In this document: positions 52,373 to 60,826 of the stretch, in pieces
Layout of the letters: each line of letters starts with the position of its first letter
Position numbering within the stretch: the stretch's first letter is position 1
DNA from: Streptomyces barringtoniae
GTDB lineage: Bacteria; Actinomycetota; Actinomycetes; Streptomycetales; Streptomycetaceae
DNA: 64,000 nt
NCBI RefSeq assembly: GCF_020819595.1
Contig: NZ_JAJHNP010000017.1
Span: 124,001-188,000, forward strand
Direction: 5' to 3'
Position numbers and translations under genes: made by a program
Notes under the pieces: model-generated
What the model was told of the DNA's origin: nothing
The model's input: only the letters and a program-made list of their open reading frames with translations
Databases searched by the model: none

Positions 52373-53334
52373 GCGCTCACCGCTCCCTTCGGACGGCCCA
52401 GGGAGAACATGTTCGCCCTTACCCTCTGCCACGGGGTCGGCGGCAGCTGGCGGCTGGAGCCGCGGGCGTAGTGGCGCTCGATGTAGTACTGGCCGACGCT
52501 CAGCACCGAGGTCATGATCAGGTACCAGGCTGCGGCGAGGAAGTACATCTCCACCGGGGCACCGGAGTTCTGGCCGATGTCCTGGGCGTAGCGGAACAGC
52601 TCGGGGTACTGGACGGCCGCCACGAGCGAGGTCGTCTTCAGCATGTTGATGACCTCGTTGCCGGTCGGCGGCACGATCACCCGCATCGCCTGCGGGATGA
52701 TCACCCGGCGCAGGGTCCTGCCGTGGCTCATGCCCAGCGCGTGGGCCGCCTCGGTCTGGCCCTCGTCCACCGCGAGCAGGCCCGCCCGGCAGATCTCGGC
52801 CATGTACGCCGCCTCGTTCAGGCCCAGGCCGAGCAGCGCCGTCAGCAGCGGCGTCATGAAGTTCGACCAGTAGTCCTTGTAGAGCGGCATCAGGTTGATG
52901 TACTCGAAGACCAGGCCCAGGTTGAACCACAGGAACAGCTGGACCAGGACCGGGGTGCCGCGGAAGAACCAGATGTAGAACCAGGCGATGGACGAGGTCA
53001 CCGGGTTCTTCGACAGCCGCATCACGGCGAGGACGATGCCGCCGACGATACCGATCAGCATCGACAGGACCGTCAGCATGAGGGTCTTGTAGACACCGGT
53101 CGTGATCCGGTGGTCGAAGAAGTACTCCGGCACCGCATGCCAGTTGATCCTGCCCTGGCTGAAGGCGTAGATGATCGCCACGAGGATGCCGATGGCGATG
53201 AGGGCGGATATGTACCGCCCGTAGTGCCGGACCGGGACGGCCCGGATGGCCTCCGGGCCGCCGGCCGGGGCAGCGGGGCCTTCCCCGGCGCTCTTCCCGG
53301 CGCCCTCCCCGGCCGTCTTCTCGATGTCAGTCAC
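52369..53334 (-). CDS. Amino-acid ABC transporter permease (His/Glu/Gln type)
   Basis: 321 residues from GTG 53334. A ~35-residue Gly/Ala/Glu-rich N-terminus is followed by five or six hydrophobic helices. The ATPase-contact EAA loop is EAAHALGMSHGRTLRRVIIPQAMRVIVPP near residue 210. FFRGTPVLVQLFLW is the conserved HEQR permease segment. A single permease implies a homodimer. It lies 47 bp after the binding-protein gene and overlaps the ATPase start. Confidence 0.94.
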   Translation of the reverse strand: MTDIEKTAGEGAGKSAGEGPAAPAGGPEAIRAVPVRHYGRYISALIAIGILVAIIYAFSQGRINWHAVPEYFFDHRITTGVYKTLMLTVLSMLIGIVGGIVLAVMRLSKNPVTSSIAWFYIWFFRGTPVLVQLFLWFNLGLVFEYINLMPLYKDYWSNFMTPLLTALLGLGLNEAAYMAEICRAGLLAVDEGQTEAAHALGMSHGRTLRRVIIPQAMRVIVPPTGNEVINMLKTTSLVAAVQYPELFRYAQDIGQNSGAPVEMYFLAAAWYLIMTSVLSVGQYYIERHYARGSSRQLPPTPWQRVRANMFSLGRPKGAVSA

Positions 53335-53381
53335 GGATGTTGCCTCTCGGTGGCCGCTTCTGCCTCTGCTGCTTCCGCGGG

Positions 53382-54338
53382 TCACTTGCCGCCGTTGATC
53401 ACGGACTCCTTGACGGCGCCGTCCTGGGCGCCCCACTTCTGGAGGATCTTCGCGTACTCGCCGCTCTTGATGACCGCGTTCATCGCGGCCTGCAGCGCGT
53501 CACGCAGCTGGGCGTCCTTCTTGGCCACGGCGATGCCGTACGGGGCCGCCTCGACCTGCTGGCCGACGATCTGGAAGTCCTTGCCGCCGCCGGAGGTCTT
53601 CACCGCGTACGCCGCCACCGGGAAGTCGGAGGACGCCGCGTCCACACCGCCCGAGCGCAGCCGGGTCTGGGACTGCTGGTCGTCGTCGAAGGGCTCGATG
53701 GTGAGCTTCTTGCCGCTCGGACACTTCTTGGCCTCCTGCTTGGCCAGGTCCTCCGAGACGGTGCCGCGCTCCACGGCGATCTTCTTGCCGCACAGGTCCG
53801 ACCAGCCGTTGATGCCCTGGGTGTCGCCCTTGCGGGTGTAGATGGAGACACCGGCGGTCAGGTAGTCGACGAAGTCGACGCCCTCGCCGACCTTCTTGCC
53901 CGTGTCCGGGTCGACGCCCTCCTGGCGGTTCTTGTTGTCGGTCATGGCCGACATGGCTATGTCGTAGCGGCCGGAGCGCAGACCGGTGAGCAGGGCGTCG
54001 AAGGTGCCGTTCTGGAACTCCAGCGTCACACCGAGCTGCTTGCCCATGGCGGCAGCGAGGTCCGGGTCCAGGCCGACGGCCTTGCCGGAGGAGTCCTTGA
54101 ACTCCACCGGGGCGTACGCGATGTCCGAACCGACCTCGATCCTGCCCTTGTCCCGGATCTCCTTGGGGAGCTTGTCGGCCAGCGGGGCGCTGCTGACGGA
54201 GGCGCCGGAGTCCTTGCTCTTGTCCTTGGTCTGGTCACCGCAGCCGGTGAGCAGCAGGGCGCCCGCGACCGCGATCACACCGGCCGCTGCCAGAGGGGAG
54301 CGGGCGGCGGTCGTACGACGGGTGGAGCTTGCGGTCAT
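53382..54338 (-). CDS. Amino-acid ABC transporter substrate-binding lipoprotein
   Basis: 318 residues. A signal peptide ends in the lipobox LLTGC (Cys33), so it is a lipoprotein. The body is an SBP_bac_3 domain: GRIEVGSDIAYAPVEFKD, then GLDPDLAAAMGKQLG, GRYDIAMSAMTDN, and the hinge CGKKIAVERGTVSEDLA. This cluster binds polar or cationic amino acids or opines. First gene of the importer operon. ATG 54338 follows GGAGGAACC. Confidence 0.94.
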   Translation of the reverse strand: MTASSTRRTTAARSPLAAAGVIAVAGALLLTGCGDQTKDKSKDSGASVSSAPLADKLPKEIRDKGRIEVGSDIAYAPVEFKDSSGKAVGLDPDLAAAMGKQLGVTLEFQNGTFDALLTGLRSGRYDIAMSAMTDNKNRQEGVDPDTGKKVGEGVDFVDYLTAGVSIYTRKGDTQGINGWSDLCGKKIAVERGTVSEDLAKQEAKKCPSGKKLTIEPFDDDQQSQTRLRSGGVDAASSDFPVAAYAVKTSGGGKDFQIVGQQVEAAPYGIAVAKKDAQLRDALQAAMNAVIKSGEYAKILQKWGAQDGAVKESVINGGK

Positions 54339-54891
54339 CGTGGTTCCTCCGGCGGATGGGAAGAGGCCGATGGGTAGCGAGAACACACACCCTCGGGTGT
54401 CGCGACCTCGTGGGTTTACCGCATCTTGCCATTCGGACTACGCCATTCAGGGGCGTCGCCATGTCAAAATCACATAACGGGTCACCCCCGAACCGCATCA
54501 GGTCGGTACATCCTTGGTCGTTCACCTTCGGACCATCTGCGGGAATCCAGCCCTCCGGCCGGAAAATCTTCGGTGCGTCTCACGATGCGGTCGGCGCGGT
54601 CATCGGCCTGCCAGGGGCTTCACATGCTCGGCGCGGTTGTCAGCCGCGCGTCATCTCGCCGTGGCTTTCCGGTTCCGAGATGTGACCTTGCACCTAATGG
54701 ACTCGTCGTGGGTACCGTCCGTCCGGTAAGAAGGTTCTTTACACCCCTCATCCGGGGCTCAGGGCGCGTGTGCGGCGCGCCCGTCGCGTATGGCCCGTAC
54801 GTATCAGCAATCGGGCGGTACGCGGTGCCCGCCCACCCCTCACCAGGAGTGGTCGACCCTCAAACCATGCATACCTAAGGGGTAAAACGAA
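54339..54891. other. Divergent promoter region of the amino-acid importer and malic enzyme
   Basis: 553 bp with no gene I can support. A 150-codon plus-strand frame (54426-54878) lacks a ribosome site, has no recognisable product, and its codon third positions are not strongly GC-biased. AT content is raised around 54460-54500. The region must hold the promoters of the two divergent operons; I could not place -35/-10 boxes with confidence. Confidence 0.6.
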
Positions 54892-56112
54892 GTGGCAGCG
54901 GAGATCGTCAATCCTCGCAGCGACAATACGGACCAGGACGGCGGGGCCGAGCCCCTCGATTCCTTCGATCCGGCATTCGCGCTGCACCGCGGCGGCAAGA
55001 TGGCCGTGCAGGCCACCGTGCCGGTCCGCGACAAGGACGACCTTTCCCTCGCGTACACGCCCGGCGTCGCGCGCGTGTGCACCGCGATCGCGGAACAGCC
55101 GGAGCTGGTCAACGACTACACATGGAAGTCCTCCGTGGTCGCCGTCGTGACCGACGGTACGGCCGTGCTCGGACTCGGGGACATCGGTCCCCAGGCCTCC
55201 CTCCCCGTGATGGAGGGCAAGGCGATCCTGTTCAAGCAGTTCGGCGGCGTCGACGCGGTGCCGATCGCGCTCGACTGCACCGACGTGGACGACATCGTCG
55301 AGACCGTCGTCCGGCTCGCCCCGTCCTTCGGCGGAGTGAACCTGGAGGACATCTCGGCACCCCGGTGCTTCGAGATCGAACGCCGGCTCCAGGAGCGCCT
55401 GGACATCCCGGTCTTCCACGACGACCAGCACGGTACGGCCGTCGTGACGCTCGCGGCGCTGCGGAACGCGGCGCGGCTCAGCGGGCGGGAGATCGGGCAG
55501 CTGCGGGCCGTCATCTCGGGCGCCGGCGCGGCCGGTGTCGCCATCGCCAAGATGCTGGTCGAGGCCGGCATCGGGGACGTGGCGGTGGCGGACCGCAAGG
55601 GCGTCGTGTCGGCCGACCGGGAGGACCTGACCCCGGTCAAGCGGGAGCTCGCGGGCTTCACCAACAAGGCCGGCATCACCGGCTCGCTGGAGGACGCCCT
55701 CGCGGGCGCGGACGTCTTCATCGGCGTCTCCGGCGGTACGGTCCCGGAGGAGGCCGTGGCCTCCATGGCCAAGGGTGCCTTCGTGTTCGCGATGGCCAAC
55801 CCGAACCCCGAGGTGCACCCGGAGGTCGCGCACAAGTATGCGGCCGTGGTCGCCACCGGGCGGTCCGACTTCCCGAACCAGATCAACAACGTGCTGGCGT
55901 TCCCGGGCATCTTCGCGGGCGCGCTGCAGGTGCGGGCTTCTCGGATCACCGAGGGGATGAAGATCGCTGCGGCGGAGGCGCTGGCCGCGGTGGTGGGGGA
56001 CGACCTCGCCGCCGACTATGTGATTCCTTCGCCGTTCGACGAGCGGGTCGCTCCTGCGGTCACGGCGGCGGTTGCGGCTGCCGCGCGGGCCGAGGGTGTC
56101 GCTCGTCGCTGA
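54892..56112 (+). CDS. Malic enzyme (malate dehydrogenase, decarboxylating)
   Basis: 406 residues, the short bacterial two-domain form. Catalytic residues are in YTPGVARVC (Tyr), KFGGVD-like QFGGVDAVP, VFHDDQHGTAVV with the metal-binding Asp-Asp, and the cofactor loop ISGAGAAGVAIAKML near residue 205. It makes pyruvate, CO2 and NAD(P)H from malate. The S. coelicolor enzyme at this locus (SCO5261) is, to my memory, NADP-preferring; the cofactor loop shown does not settle it. GTG 54892 follows AAGGGG at about 10 nt. Confidence 0.94.
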   Translation: MAAEIVNPRSDNTDQDGGAEPLDSFDPAFALHRGGKMAVQATVPVRDKDDLSLAYTPGVARVCTAIAEQPELVNDYTWKSSVVAVVTDGTAVLGLGDIGPQASLPVMEGKAILFKQFGGVDAVPIALDCTDVDDIVETVVRLAPSFGGVNLEDISAPRCFEIERRLQERLDIPVFHDDQHGTAVVTLAALRNAARLSGREIGQLRAVISGAGAAGVAIAKMLVEAGIGDVAVADRKGVVSADREDLTPVKRELAGFTNKAGITGSLEDALAGADVFIGVSGGTVPEEAVASMAKGAFVFAMANPNPEVHPEVAHKYAAVVATGRSDFPNQINNVLAFPGIFAGALQVRASRITEGMKIAAAEALAAVVGDDLAADYVIPSPFDERVAPAVTAAVAAAARAEGVARR

Positions 56113-56305
56113 CGTTGCGCGGAAAAGGCCCCGTCCGTTCGGACGGGGCCATTTTTCACTCTCCCGCCACCCGTTCAGGTGCTGCAGAGGCACCTTTGAG
56201 AGCGTGGGTGCTGGACTGCGCCGCATGGGTGCCGTCACGCAAGAGGGCATGTGTCACAGCGCCGTGCAGTTCCGTCGGCTGCACGGCGCACCTATCGTCA
56301 AGGTC

Positions 56306-57271
56306 ATGTTCGCTGTCTACGCCGCCCGAATCGACCGCGACCAGCCGCTCAACGGCCTGGAGTTGGGGGAGCTTCCGGCCCCCGAGGTCCGGCCCGGCTG
56401 GAGCACCATCACGGTGCGCGCCGCCTCCCTCAACCACCACGACCTCTGGTCCCTGCGGGGCGTCGGCCTCGCGGAGGACAAGCTGCCGATGATCCTCGGC
56501 TGCGACGCCGCCGGCGTCGACGAGGACGGCAACGAGGTCGTCCTGCACTCCGTCATCGGCCAGACCGGCCACGGCGTCGGCCCGGACGAGCCGCGCTCCA
56601 TCCTCACCGAGCGCTACCAGGGCACCTTCGCCGAGCAGGTCGCCGTACCGACCTGGAACGTGCTGCCCAAGCCCAAGGAGCTGTCCTTCGCCGAGGCCGC
56701 GTGTCTGCCGACCGCATGGCTGACGGCGTACCGGATGCTGTTCACCAACGCCGGGGTACGACCCGGTGACTCGGTCCTCGTGCAGGGCGCGGGCGGCGGT
56801 GTCGCCACGGCCGCGATCGTGCTCGGCAAGGCGGCGGGGCTGCGCGTCTTCGCGACCAGCCGGGACGAGGCGAAGCGGAAGCGGGCGCTGGAACTCGGGG
56901 CCGTGGAAGCGGTGGAGACGGGGGCACGGCTGCCGCAGCGGGTGGACGCCGTCATCGAGACCGTGGGCGCCGCGACCTGGTCCCACTCGGTGAAGTCGCT
57001 GCGGCCCGGCGGGACGATCGTCATCTCCGGTGCCACCAGCGGGGACCGGCCCTCGCACGCCGAGCTGACCCGGATCTTCTTCCTGGAGCTGAAGGTCGTC
57101 GGCTCCACCATGGGCACCAAGGATGAGCTGGAGGACCTGCTCTCGTTCTGCGCCGCTACCGGGGTGCGGCCCGTCATCGACGAGGAACTCCCGCTGGACC
57201 GCGCCCGCGAGGGCTTCGAACGGCTCGCGTCCGGCGAGCAGTTCGGGAAGATCGTGCTCACCAACTCCTGA
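56306..57271 (+). CDS. Zinc-type alcohol dehydrogenase-like (MDR superfamily) oxidoreductase
   Basis: 321 residues. N-terminal GroES-like domain (AASLNHHDLWSLRG, GCDAAGVD), then a Rossmann domain with VQGAGGGVATAAIVLGKAAG near residue 155. The catalytic-zinc cysteine is preserved in GCDAAG only as the family form. The structural-zinc four-cysteine loop is absent, so it is probably a quinone-reductase-like member. TATCGT lies 7 nt before ATG 56306 and no ribosome site is seen, indicating a leaderless mRNA. An upstream GC hairpin near 56130 may end the malic enzyme transcript. Confidence 0.9.
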   Translation: MFAVYAARIDRDQPLNGLELGELPAPEVRPGWSTITVRAASLNHHDLWSLRGVGLAEDKLPMILGCDAAGVDEDGNEVVLHSVIGQTGHGVGPDEPRSILTERYQGTFAEQVAVPTWNVLPKPKELSFAEAACLPTAWLTAYRMLFTNAGVRPGDSVLVQGAGGGVATAAIVLGKAAGLRVFATSRDEAKRKRALELGAVEAVETGARLPQRVDAVIETVGAATWSHSVKSLRPGGTIVISGATSGDRPSHAELTRIFFLELKVVGSTMGTKDELEDLLSFCAATGVRPVIDEELPLDRAREGFERLASGEQFGKIVLTNS

Positions 57272-57338
57272 GGTCTTCCAGGCAGATGGGCTGTGGGGCG
57301 GGTCCGGGTGTCCGGGCCCGCCTCTTGCGTGCGGGTGA

Positions 57339-57383
57339 TGTCAACTGTGGTTGACATTTCGAGCCTGTCAACATAGGTTGACA
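57339..57383 (+). promoter_or_regulatory. Two identical palindromic operators upstream of the HTH gene
   Basis: TGTCAACTGTGGTTGACA (57339-57356) and TGTCAACATAGGTTGACA (57366-57383) have the same perfect 7-bp arms TGTCAAC/GTTGACA with 4-nt spacers. Their centres are 27 bp apart. They cover the -35 and -10 of the promoter, a layout expected for autorepression by the HTH protein encoded 2 bp downstream. Confidence 0.85.
57351..57379 (+). promoter_or_regulatory. Promoter of the HTH / Clp-N gene pair, probably leaderless
   Basis: TTGACA (57351-57356) and TAGGTT (57374-57379) with a 17-bp spacer. The ATG at 57386 begins 6 nt after the -10, where transcription normally starts, and no ribosome site precedes it. 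Confidence 0.8.
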
Positions 57384-57385
57384 CC

Positions 57386-57595
57386 ATGACCGAGGCAACC
57401 GATCTCGCCGAGCGCGCCGGTGACCGAGATCCACGGGTCGGACTGCGGGCCGTGGCCGCGCTGCGCAGGCTGCTGGAGCAGCTGGAGGCGGTACAGGTGC
57501 GCAGTGCGCGCAATCAGGGCTGGTCGTGGCAGGAGATCGCCGCGGAGCTCGGAGTCAGCAGGCAGGCCGTGCACAAGAAGTACGGGAGGCAGTGA
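57386..57595 (+). CDS. Small helix-turn-helix protein, probable autorepressor
   Basis: 69 residues. An N-terminal helix (AERAGDRDPRVGLRAVAALRRLLEQLE) is followed by a helix-turn-helix (QGWSWQEIAAELGVSRQAVHKKYG) covering about residues 43-66. The protein is little more than a DNA-binding unit. It probably binds the two palindromes at its own promoter. The stop overlaps the next start (TGATG), so it is translationally coupled to the Clp-N gene. I know this HTH plus Clp-N gene arrangement from other Streptomyces but not an experimental function. Confidence 0.9.
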   Translation: MTEATDLAERAGDRDPRVGLRAVAALRRLLEQLEAVQVRSARNQGWSWQEIAAELGVSRQAVHKKYGRQ

Positions 57596-58161
57596 TGTTC
57601 GAACGCTTCACCAAGGACGCCCGTGAGGTCGTGAAGGACGCGTTCGTCCACTGCGAAGGTTCGGGTGAACAGGCCGTAGGCGCCGAGCACCTGCTGCTCG
57701 CCCTTCTCGACCGGGAGGGCAGCCGTGCCTCCTTCGCGCTGGCCGCGCTGGGGCTCGGGGAGCGCAAGGCGTCGGTACGGCATGCGCTGGAGGAGGCGCG
57801 GCGGCGGGCCGGGCTGTCGCGGGCCGACTCGGACGCGCTGGCGGGGCTGGCGATCGATGTGTCCGAGATCGTCGCCCGGGTCGAGGAGGTGCACGGCGTC
57901 GGGGCGATGTCCGGCGCCCCGGAGGACCGGCGCCGGTGGTCCGGGCGACGGCCGGGCTTCGGCCGGAGCGCCAGGAACGTCCTGGAGAGGGCGCTGCGGG
58001 TCGCCGTCGGCCACCGCGACCGATACATCGGGGACGAGCACCTCCTGCTCGCGCTGACCGTCCTGCCCGGGGTGGTGGGCGAGGTGCTCGCCGACCACGG
58101 GGTGACGCACGCGTCGGTGACCCGTGTGCTGTACGGCGCGGGAGAGGCCCAGGCCGGCTGA
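57595..58161 (+). CDS. Clp N-terminal (double Clp-N) domain protein without ATPase
   Basis: 188 residues. Two Clp-N repeats are visible: residues about 1-65 (FERFTKDAREVVKDAF, AEHLLLALLDREGS) and about 120-185 (RSARNVLERALRVAV, DEHLLLALTVLPGV). There is no AAA module, so it cannot unfold proteins alone. It may act as an adaptor or a decoy for substrates or regulators of ClpC, or as a sensor for the HTH partner. GGGAGG precedes the ATG, which overlaps the HTH stop. Confidence 0.92.
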   Translation: MFERFTKDAREVVKDAFVHCEGSGEQAVGAEHLLLALLDREGSRASFALAALGLGERKASVRHALEEARRRAGLSRADSDALAGLAIDVSEIVARVEEVHGVGAMSGAPEDRRRWSGRRPGFGRSARNVLERALRVAVGHRDRYIGDEHLLLALTVLPGVVGEVLADHGVTHASVTRVLYGAGEAQAG

Positions 58162-58245
58162 GAGCCGCCCAGGACGGTCAGGCCTCCGGTGCCGGCCGTC
58201 CTGGGCGGGGTTCTCAGGCCTTTGAGGTCCGCCGCCGCGCTCCCG

Positions 58246-58630
58246 CCGGTCGGGTCTTCGGCGCCTGCCGCTTGCTCTCGCCGGTCGGCCGCTCGGCGTC
58301 CGGCACCTTGCTGCCGCCTGGTCAGGCTTTCGGTGCCTGCCGCTTGCTCTCGCCGGTCGGCCGCTCGGCGTGCGCCGCCTTGCTGCCGCCCGGTCGGGTC
58401 TTCGGTGCCTGCCGCCTGCTGCCGGCCGGTCGGGTCTTCGGCGTCTGTCGCCTGCTCCCGCCGGTCAGCCCCCTGGCGTCTGCCACCCTGCTGCCGGCCG
58501 GTCGGGTCTTCGGCGCCTGCCGCCTGCTGCCGGCCGGTCAGCCCTCGGCGTCCGCCGCCCTGCTGCCGCCTGCTGCCACAGGTCAGCCCCTCGGCGTCCG
58601 TCACCCGCTGCCGCCCGGTCAGGTCTTCGG
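58246..58630. repeat. ~36-bp tandem minisatellite (about 10.5 copies)
   Basis: Imperfect units of 35-37 bp begin with CCGGTC(G/A)GGTCTTCGGCGCC or CCGGTCGGCCGCTCGGCGTC and continue through CTTGCTGCCG. They run without interruption from 58246 and end inside the last codons of the PadR gene (58619). All frames are nearly free of stop codons, and the repeats encode a 12-residue periodic peptide in each; no start or ribosome site marks a gene. The array is not a CRISPR array (no unique spacers). Confidence 0.85.
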
Positions 58631-59662
58631 GGTTCGCAGGAGTGCGCCGATGTGGGCCGCTGCCGTGGAGAGGTGGTGGCGGGCCTCCCGGAGCTGGGTG
58701 GGGGTGACTCCGTGGTCGCGGGCCGCGTCGCGGATGTCGTCGCGGAAGCGGTCCAGGAGGCGGTCCAGGTCGCGGGCCGGGTCGCCGGTGGCGTCCTCGT
58801 GGGCCCAGGTGGGTTCGTACTCGGCCGGGAAGTCCTCGACGGGAGAGACGTAGTGCGCGTCCGACGGTGCCGCGGCCGGCTTCGGGGCCGGTTCGCCGGG
58901 GGTGCGGGGGGAGCCCCAGTTCTTGCCGAAGTCGCCCAGCTCCCTGGCCAGTTCGGACAGGCCCTCGCGGACGCCCGTCGGCCAGTCGCCCTGGGCGAAG
59001 TGGTCCTGCACGCGGTCCTGCACCTGGCGGGCGATGCGCTGCATCTCCTCCTGCGCCTGGGCCCGCGCCCGCGCCTGCGCCTCCTGGGCCTGGCGGCGGG
59101 CCCGCTGGGCCTCCTCACGGGCCCGGCGGCTCTCGTCCTTGGCGCGGCGGGCCTGGTCCTTCCACTCCTGCCTGGCTCGGCGCATCTCCTCCTTGGCGGC
59201 TCGCCAGGCCTCCTTGTCGCCGAGGTCGCCGTACTCCCCGAAGGGGCCCGCGGCGGCGCCCGCCTTTGCGCCCCGGCGGGCCTCGGAGGCGGCCGCGCGC
59301 ATCTCGCGGCGCAGATCGCCGGCCGCGCCGCGCACATCGGCCCTGATCTCGGCGGCCAGTTCCGCGACCGACTCGCGGATCTCCAGCTCCAGGTCGGCCA
59401 ACTCCTCGCTGCGGTCGGCGAGTTCGGCGCGGCCCGCGTCCGTGATGGCGTACACCTTGCGGCCGCCCTCGGTGGTGTGCGTGACCAGCCCCTCGGCCTC
59501 CAGCTTGGCCAGCCGGGGGTAGACGGTGCCCGCCGAGGGGGCGTACAGCCCCTGGAAGCGCTCCTCCAGGAGCCTGATCACCTCGTAGCCGTGGCGCGGA
59601 GCCTCGTCCAGCAGCTTGAGCAGGTACAGGCGGAGGCGCCCGTGGGCGAAGACGGGGGGCAT
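58619..59662 (-). CDS. PadR-type regulator with a long coiled-coil extension
   Basis: 347 residues. The N-terminal winged helix of PadR (LRLYLLKLLDEAPRHGYEVIRLLEERF, PSAGTVYPRLAKLEAEGLV) occupies about 1-85. A long Ala/Arg/Glu-rich helical stretch (about 90-215, EARRGAKAGAAAGP... RARQEWKDQARRAKDESRRA) looks like a coiled coil and far exceeds normal PadR length. A conserved-looking C-terminal domain (about 285-345) ends in RTPKT. It follows the DUF4097 gene after 1 nt on the same strand, so both come from one promoter with a PadR-like palindrome. Confidence 0.9.
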   Translation of the reverse strand: MPPVFAHGRLRLYLLKLLDEAPRHGYEVIRLLEERFQGLYAPSAGTVYPRLAKLEAEGLVTHTTEGGRKVYAITDAGRAELADRSEELADLELEIRESVAELAAEIRADVRGAAGDLRREMRAAASEARRGAKAGAAAGPFGEYGDLGDKEAWRAAKEEMRRARQEWKDQARRAKDESRRAREEAQRARRQAQEAQARARAQAQEEMQRIARQVQDRVQDHFAQGDWPTGVREGLSELARELGDFGKNWGSPRTPGEPAPKPAAAPSDAHYVSPVEDFPAEYEPTWAHEDATGDPARDLDRLLDRFRDDIRDAARDHGVTPTQLREARHHLSTAAAHIGALLRTPKT

Positions 59663-59663
59663 G

Positions 59664-60668
59664 TCAGAGCACCTTCTTGTCGGTCGTGCCGTCGGCCGGG
59701 GTGCCGGCGCCGCCGGGGGCGTCGGTGTCCTGGCCGGAGAGGGAATTGTCCCCCGGAACGGCCGGGGCGCCGGCGGCGGGGGTGGCGCCGGGGTCCCGTG
59801 GCGGCGCGGAGGGGCCGGAGGGCTCTGCGGGCCGGGCCTCCCGCGGGGTGTCCGCCTCGTCCTCGCGCGGCGGGCGGCGCAGCAGGGCGATCGAGCCGGA
59901 GACCGTGGTGGCCCGGAGCCTGCCTGTGCCCGCGCCGAGCCGGCCGGTGATCTTGTGGGCGCCCCACTGGCCGTGCACCCGCAGTCCGTCGAAGGCGTTG
60001 GAGATCGTGCCGCTCGCGGTGTTGGCCTCCACCTCGGCGTCTCCCGGGTGCGGCAGGCGGATGGCGATCTCGCCGGAGACGCTGGTGAGGCCGACCTCCG
60101 TCGGGCCGTCCGGGTCCAGGTCGACGATCATGGAGCCGCTGACGGAGTCGGCGCGGACGGAGCGGCCGGAGCCCTCGACCACCGTCAGGTCTCCCGAGAC
60201 CGAGTTGAACCGCAGGTCGCCGGTGACCGCCTGGGCCTCCACGTTGCCCGACACGGTGTCCGCGCGGACCGGGCCCGAGACGCCGACCAGGGTCGTGTCG
60301 CCGGTCACTCCCTTGACCACCGCCGGGCCGCGGATGCCGGAGACGACCGCGCCGGCGCCGACCACGCCCACCTCCACGCGGGTGTCGGCGGGGACCGCCA
60401 GGGAGACGACCGCGCTGCGGCGCCAGCCCTTGCGGTCGAGCCACTTGAGGAAGCCCTTCCAGGGCAGGTCCTCGTAGGCCACCGTGAGGGTGTCGTCCTC
60501 CTGGGTGACCACCAGGGGTGGGCCTTCGAGCTCCGAGATCTCGAGGCGCGCGGAACCTTCCTCCGTGCCCACCACGTTCACCGTTCCGTTGACGATGCGG
60601 ACCCGCAGGTCGCTCACGCGGGTGTCGAACGTCAGCTTCTGGGGCTCCTTGACGGACCACTCGGGCAT
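59664..60668 (-). CDS. DUF4097-type beta-repeat protein
   Basis: 334 residues. The central part (about 95-255) is a repeated beta-helix-like pattern with VSGDLRF, TVSGNVEA, SVSGSMIV, SVSGEIAI, TASGTISN and TVSGSIAL at about 20-residue intervals, typical of DUF4097 (putative adhesin). No signal peptide is seen. The last ~75 residues are Pro/Ala/Gly-rich. GGAGG precedes ATG 60668. It heads a two-gene unit with the PadR regulator; membrane-stress or envelope roles are usual guesses for this pairing. Confidence 0.87.
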   Translation of the reverse strand: MPEWSVKEPQKLTFDTRVSDLRVRIVNGTVNVVGTEEGSARLEISELEGPPLVVTQEDDTLTVAYEDLPWKGFLKWLDRKGWRRSAVVSLAVPADTRVEVGVVGAGAVVSGIRGPAVVKGVTGDTTLVGVSGPVRADTVSGNVEAQAVTGDLRFNSVSGDLTVVEGSGRSVRADSVSGSMIVDLDPDGPTEVGLTSVSGEIAIRLPHPGDAEVEANTASGTISNAFDGLRVHGQWGAHKITGRLGAGTGRLRATTVSGSIALLRRPPREDEADTPREARPAEPSGPSAPPRDPGATPAAGAPAVPGDNSLSGQDTDAPGGAGTPADGTTDKKVL

Positions 60669-60725
60669 GGGTGACCTCCTAGGCCGGGCACGGTTCAACA
60701 CGCCATATCGCGTCCTCTGCAAAAC

Positions 60726-60753
60726 ACGATATATCGCGGCTGTCGGAAGTCAA
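60726..60753 (-). promoter_or_regulatory. DUF4097-padR promoter with overlapping palindrome
   Basis: On the minus strand TTGACT (60753-60748) and TATCGT (60731-60726) are 16 bp apart. A 10-bp palindrome CGATATATCG (60727-60736) covers the -10, and a second ATATCGCG-like half site lies about 25 bp downstream. The AT-rich palindrome is a credible site for the PadR protein encoded in the unit. Confidence 0.65.
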
Positions 60754-60826
60754 GCCACCCTTTCGTGTGAGCGGTGCCGCGGGGCCTACCCTGGACATGT
60801 AGGCCCGTCCCCGTCAGGAGCGAGAG

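Noticed and set aside
54426..54878. 150-codon plus-strand frame in front of malic enzyme
   Set aside because: No ribosome site, low coding bias and no motif; it fills a divergent promoter region.
58162..58618. Repeat-rich frames on both strands as a repetitive protein, or the array as a CRISPR
   Set aside because: All frames are open because the repeat is GC-rich with period 36, and no start is supported. CRISPR is excluded because units are contiguous without unique spacers.
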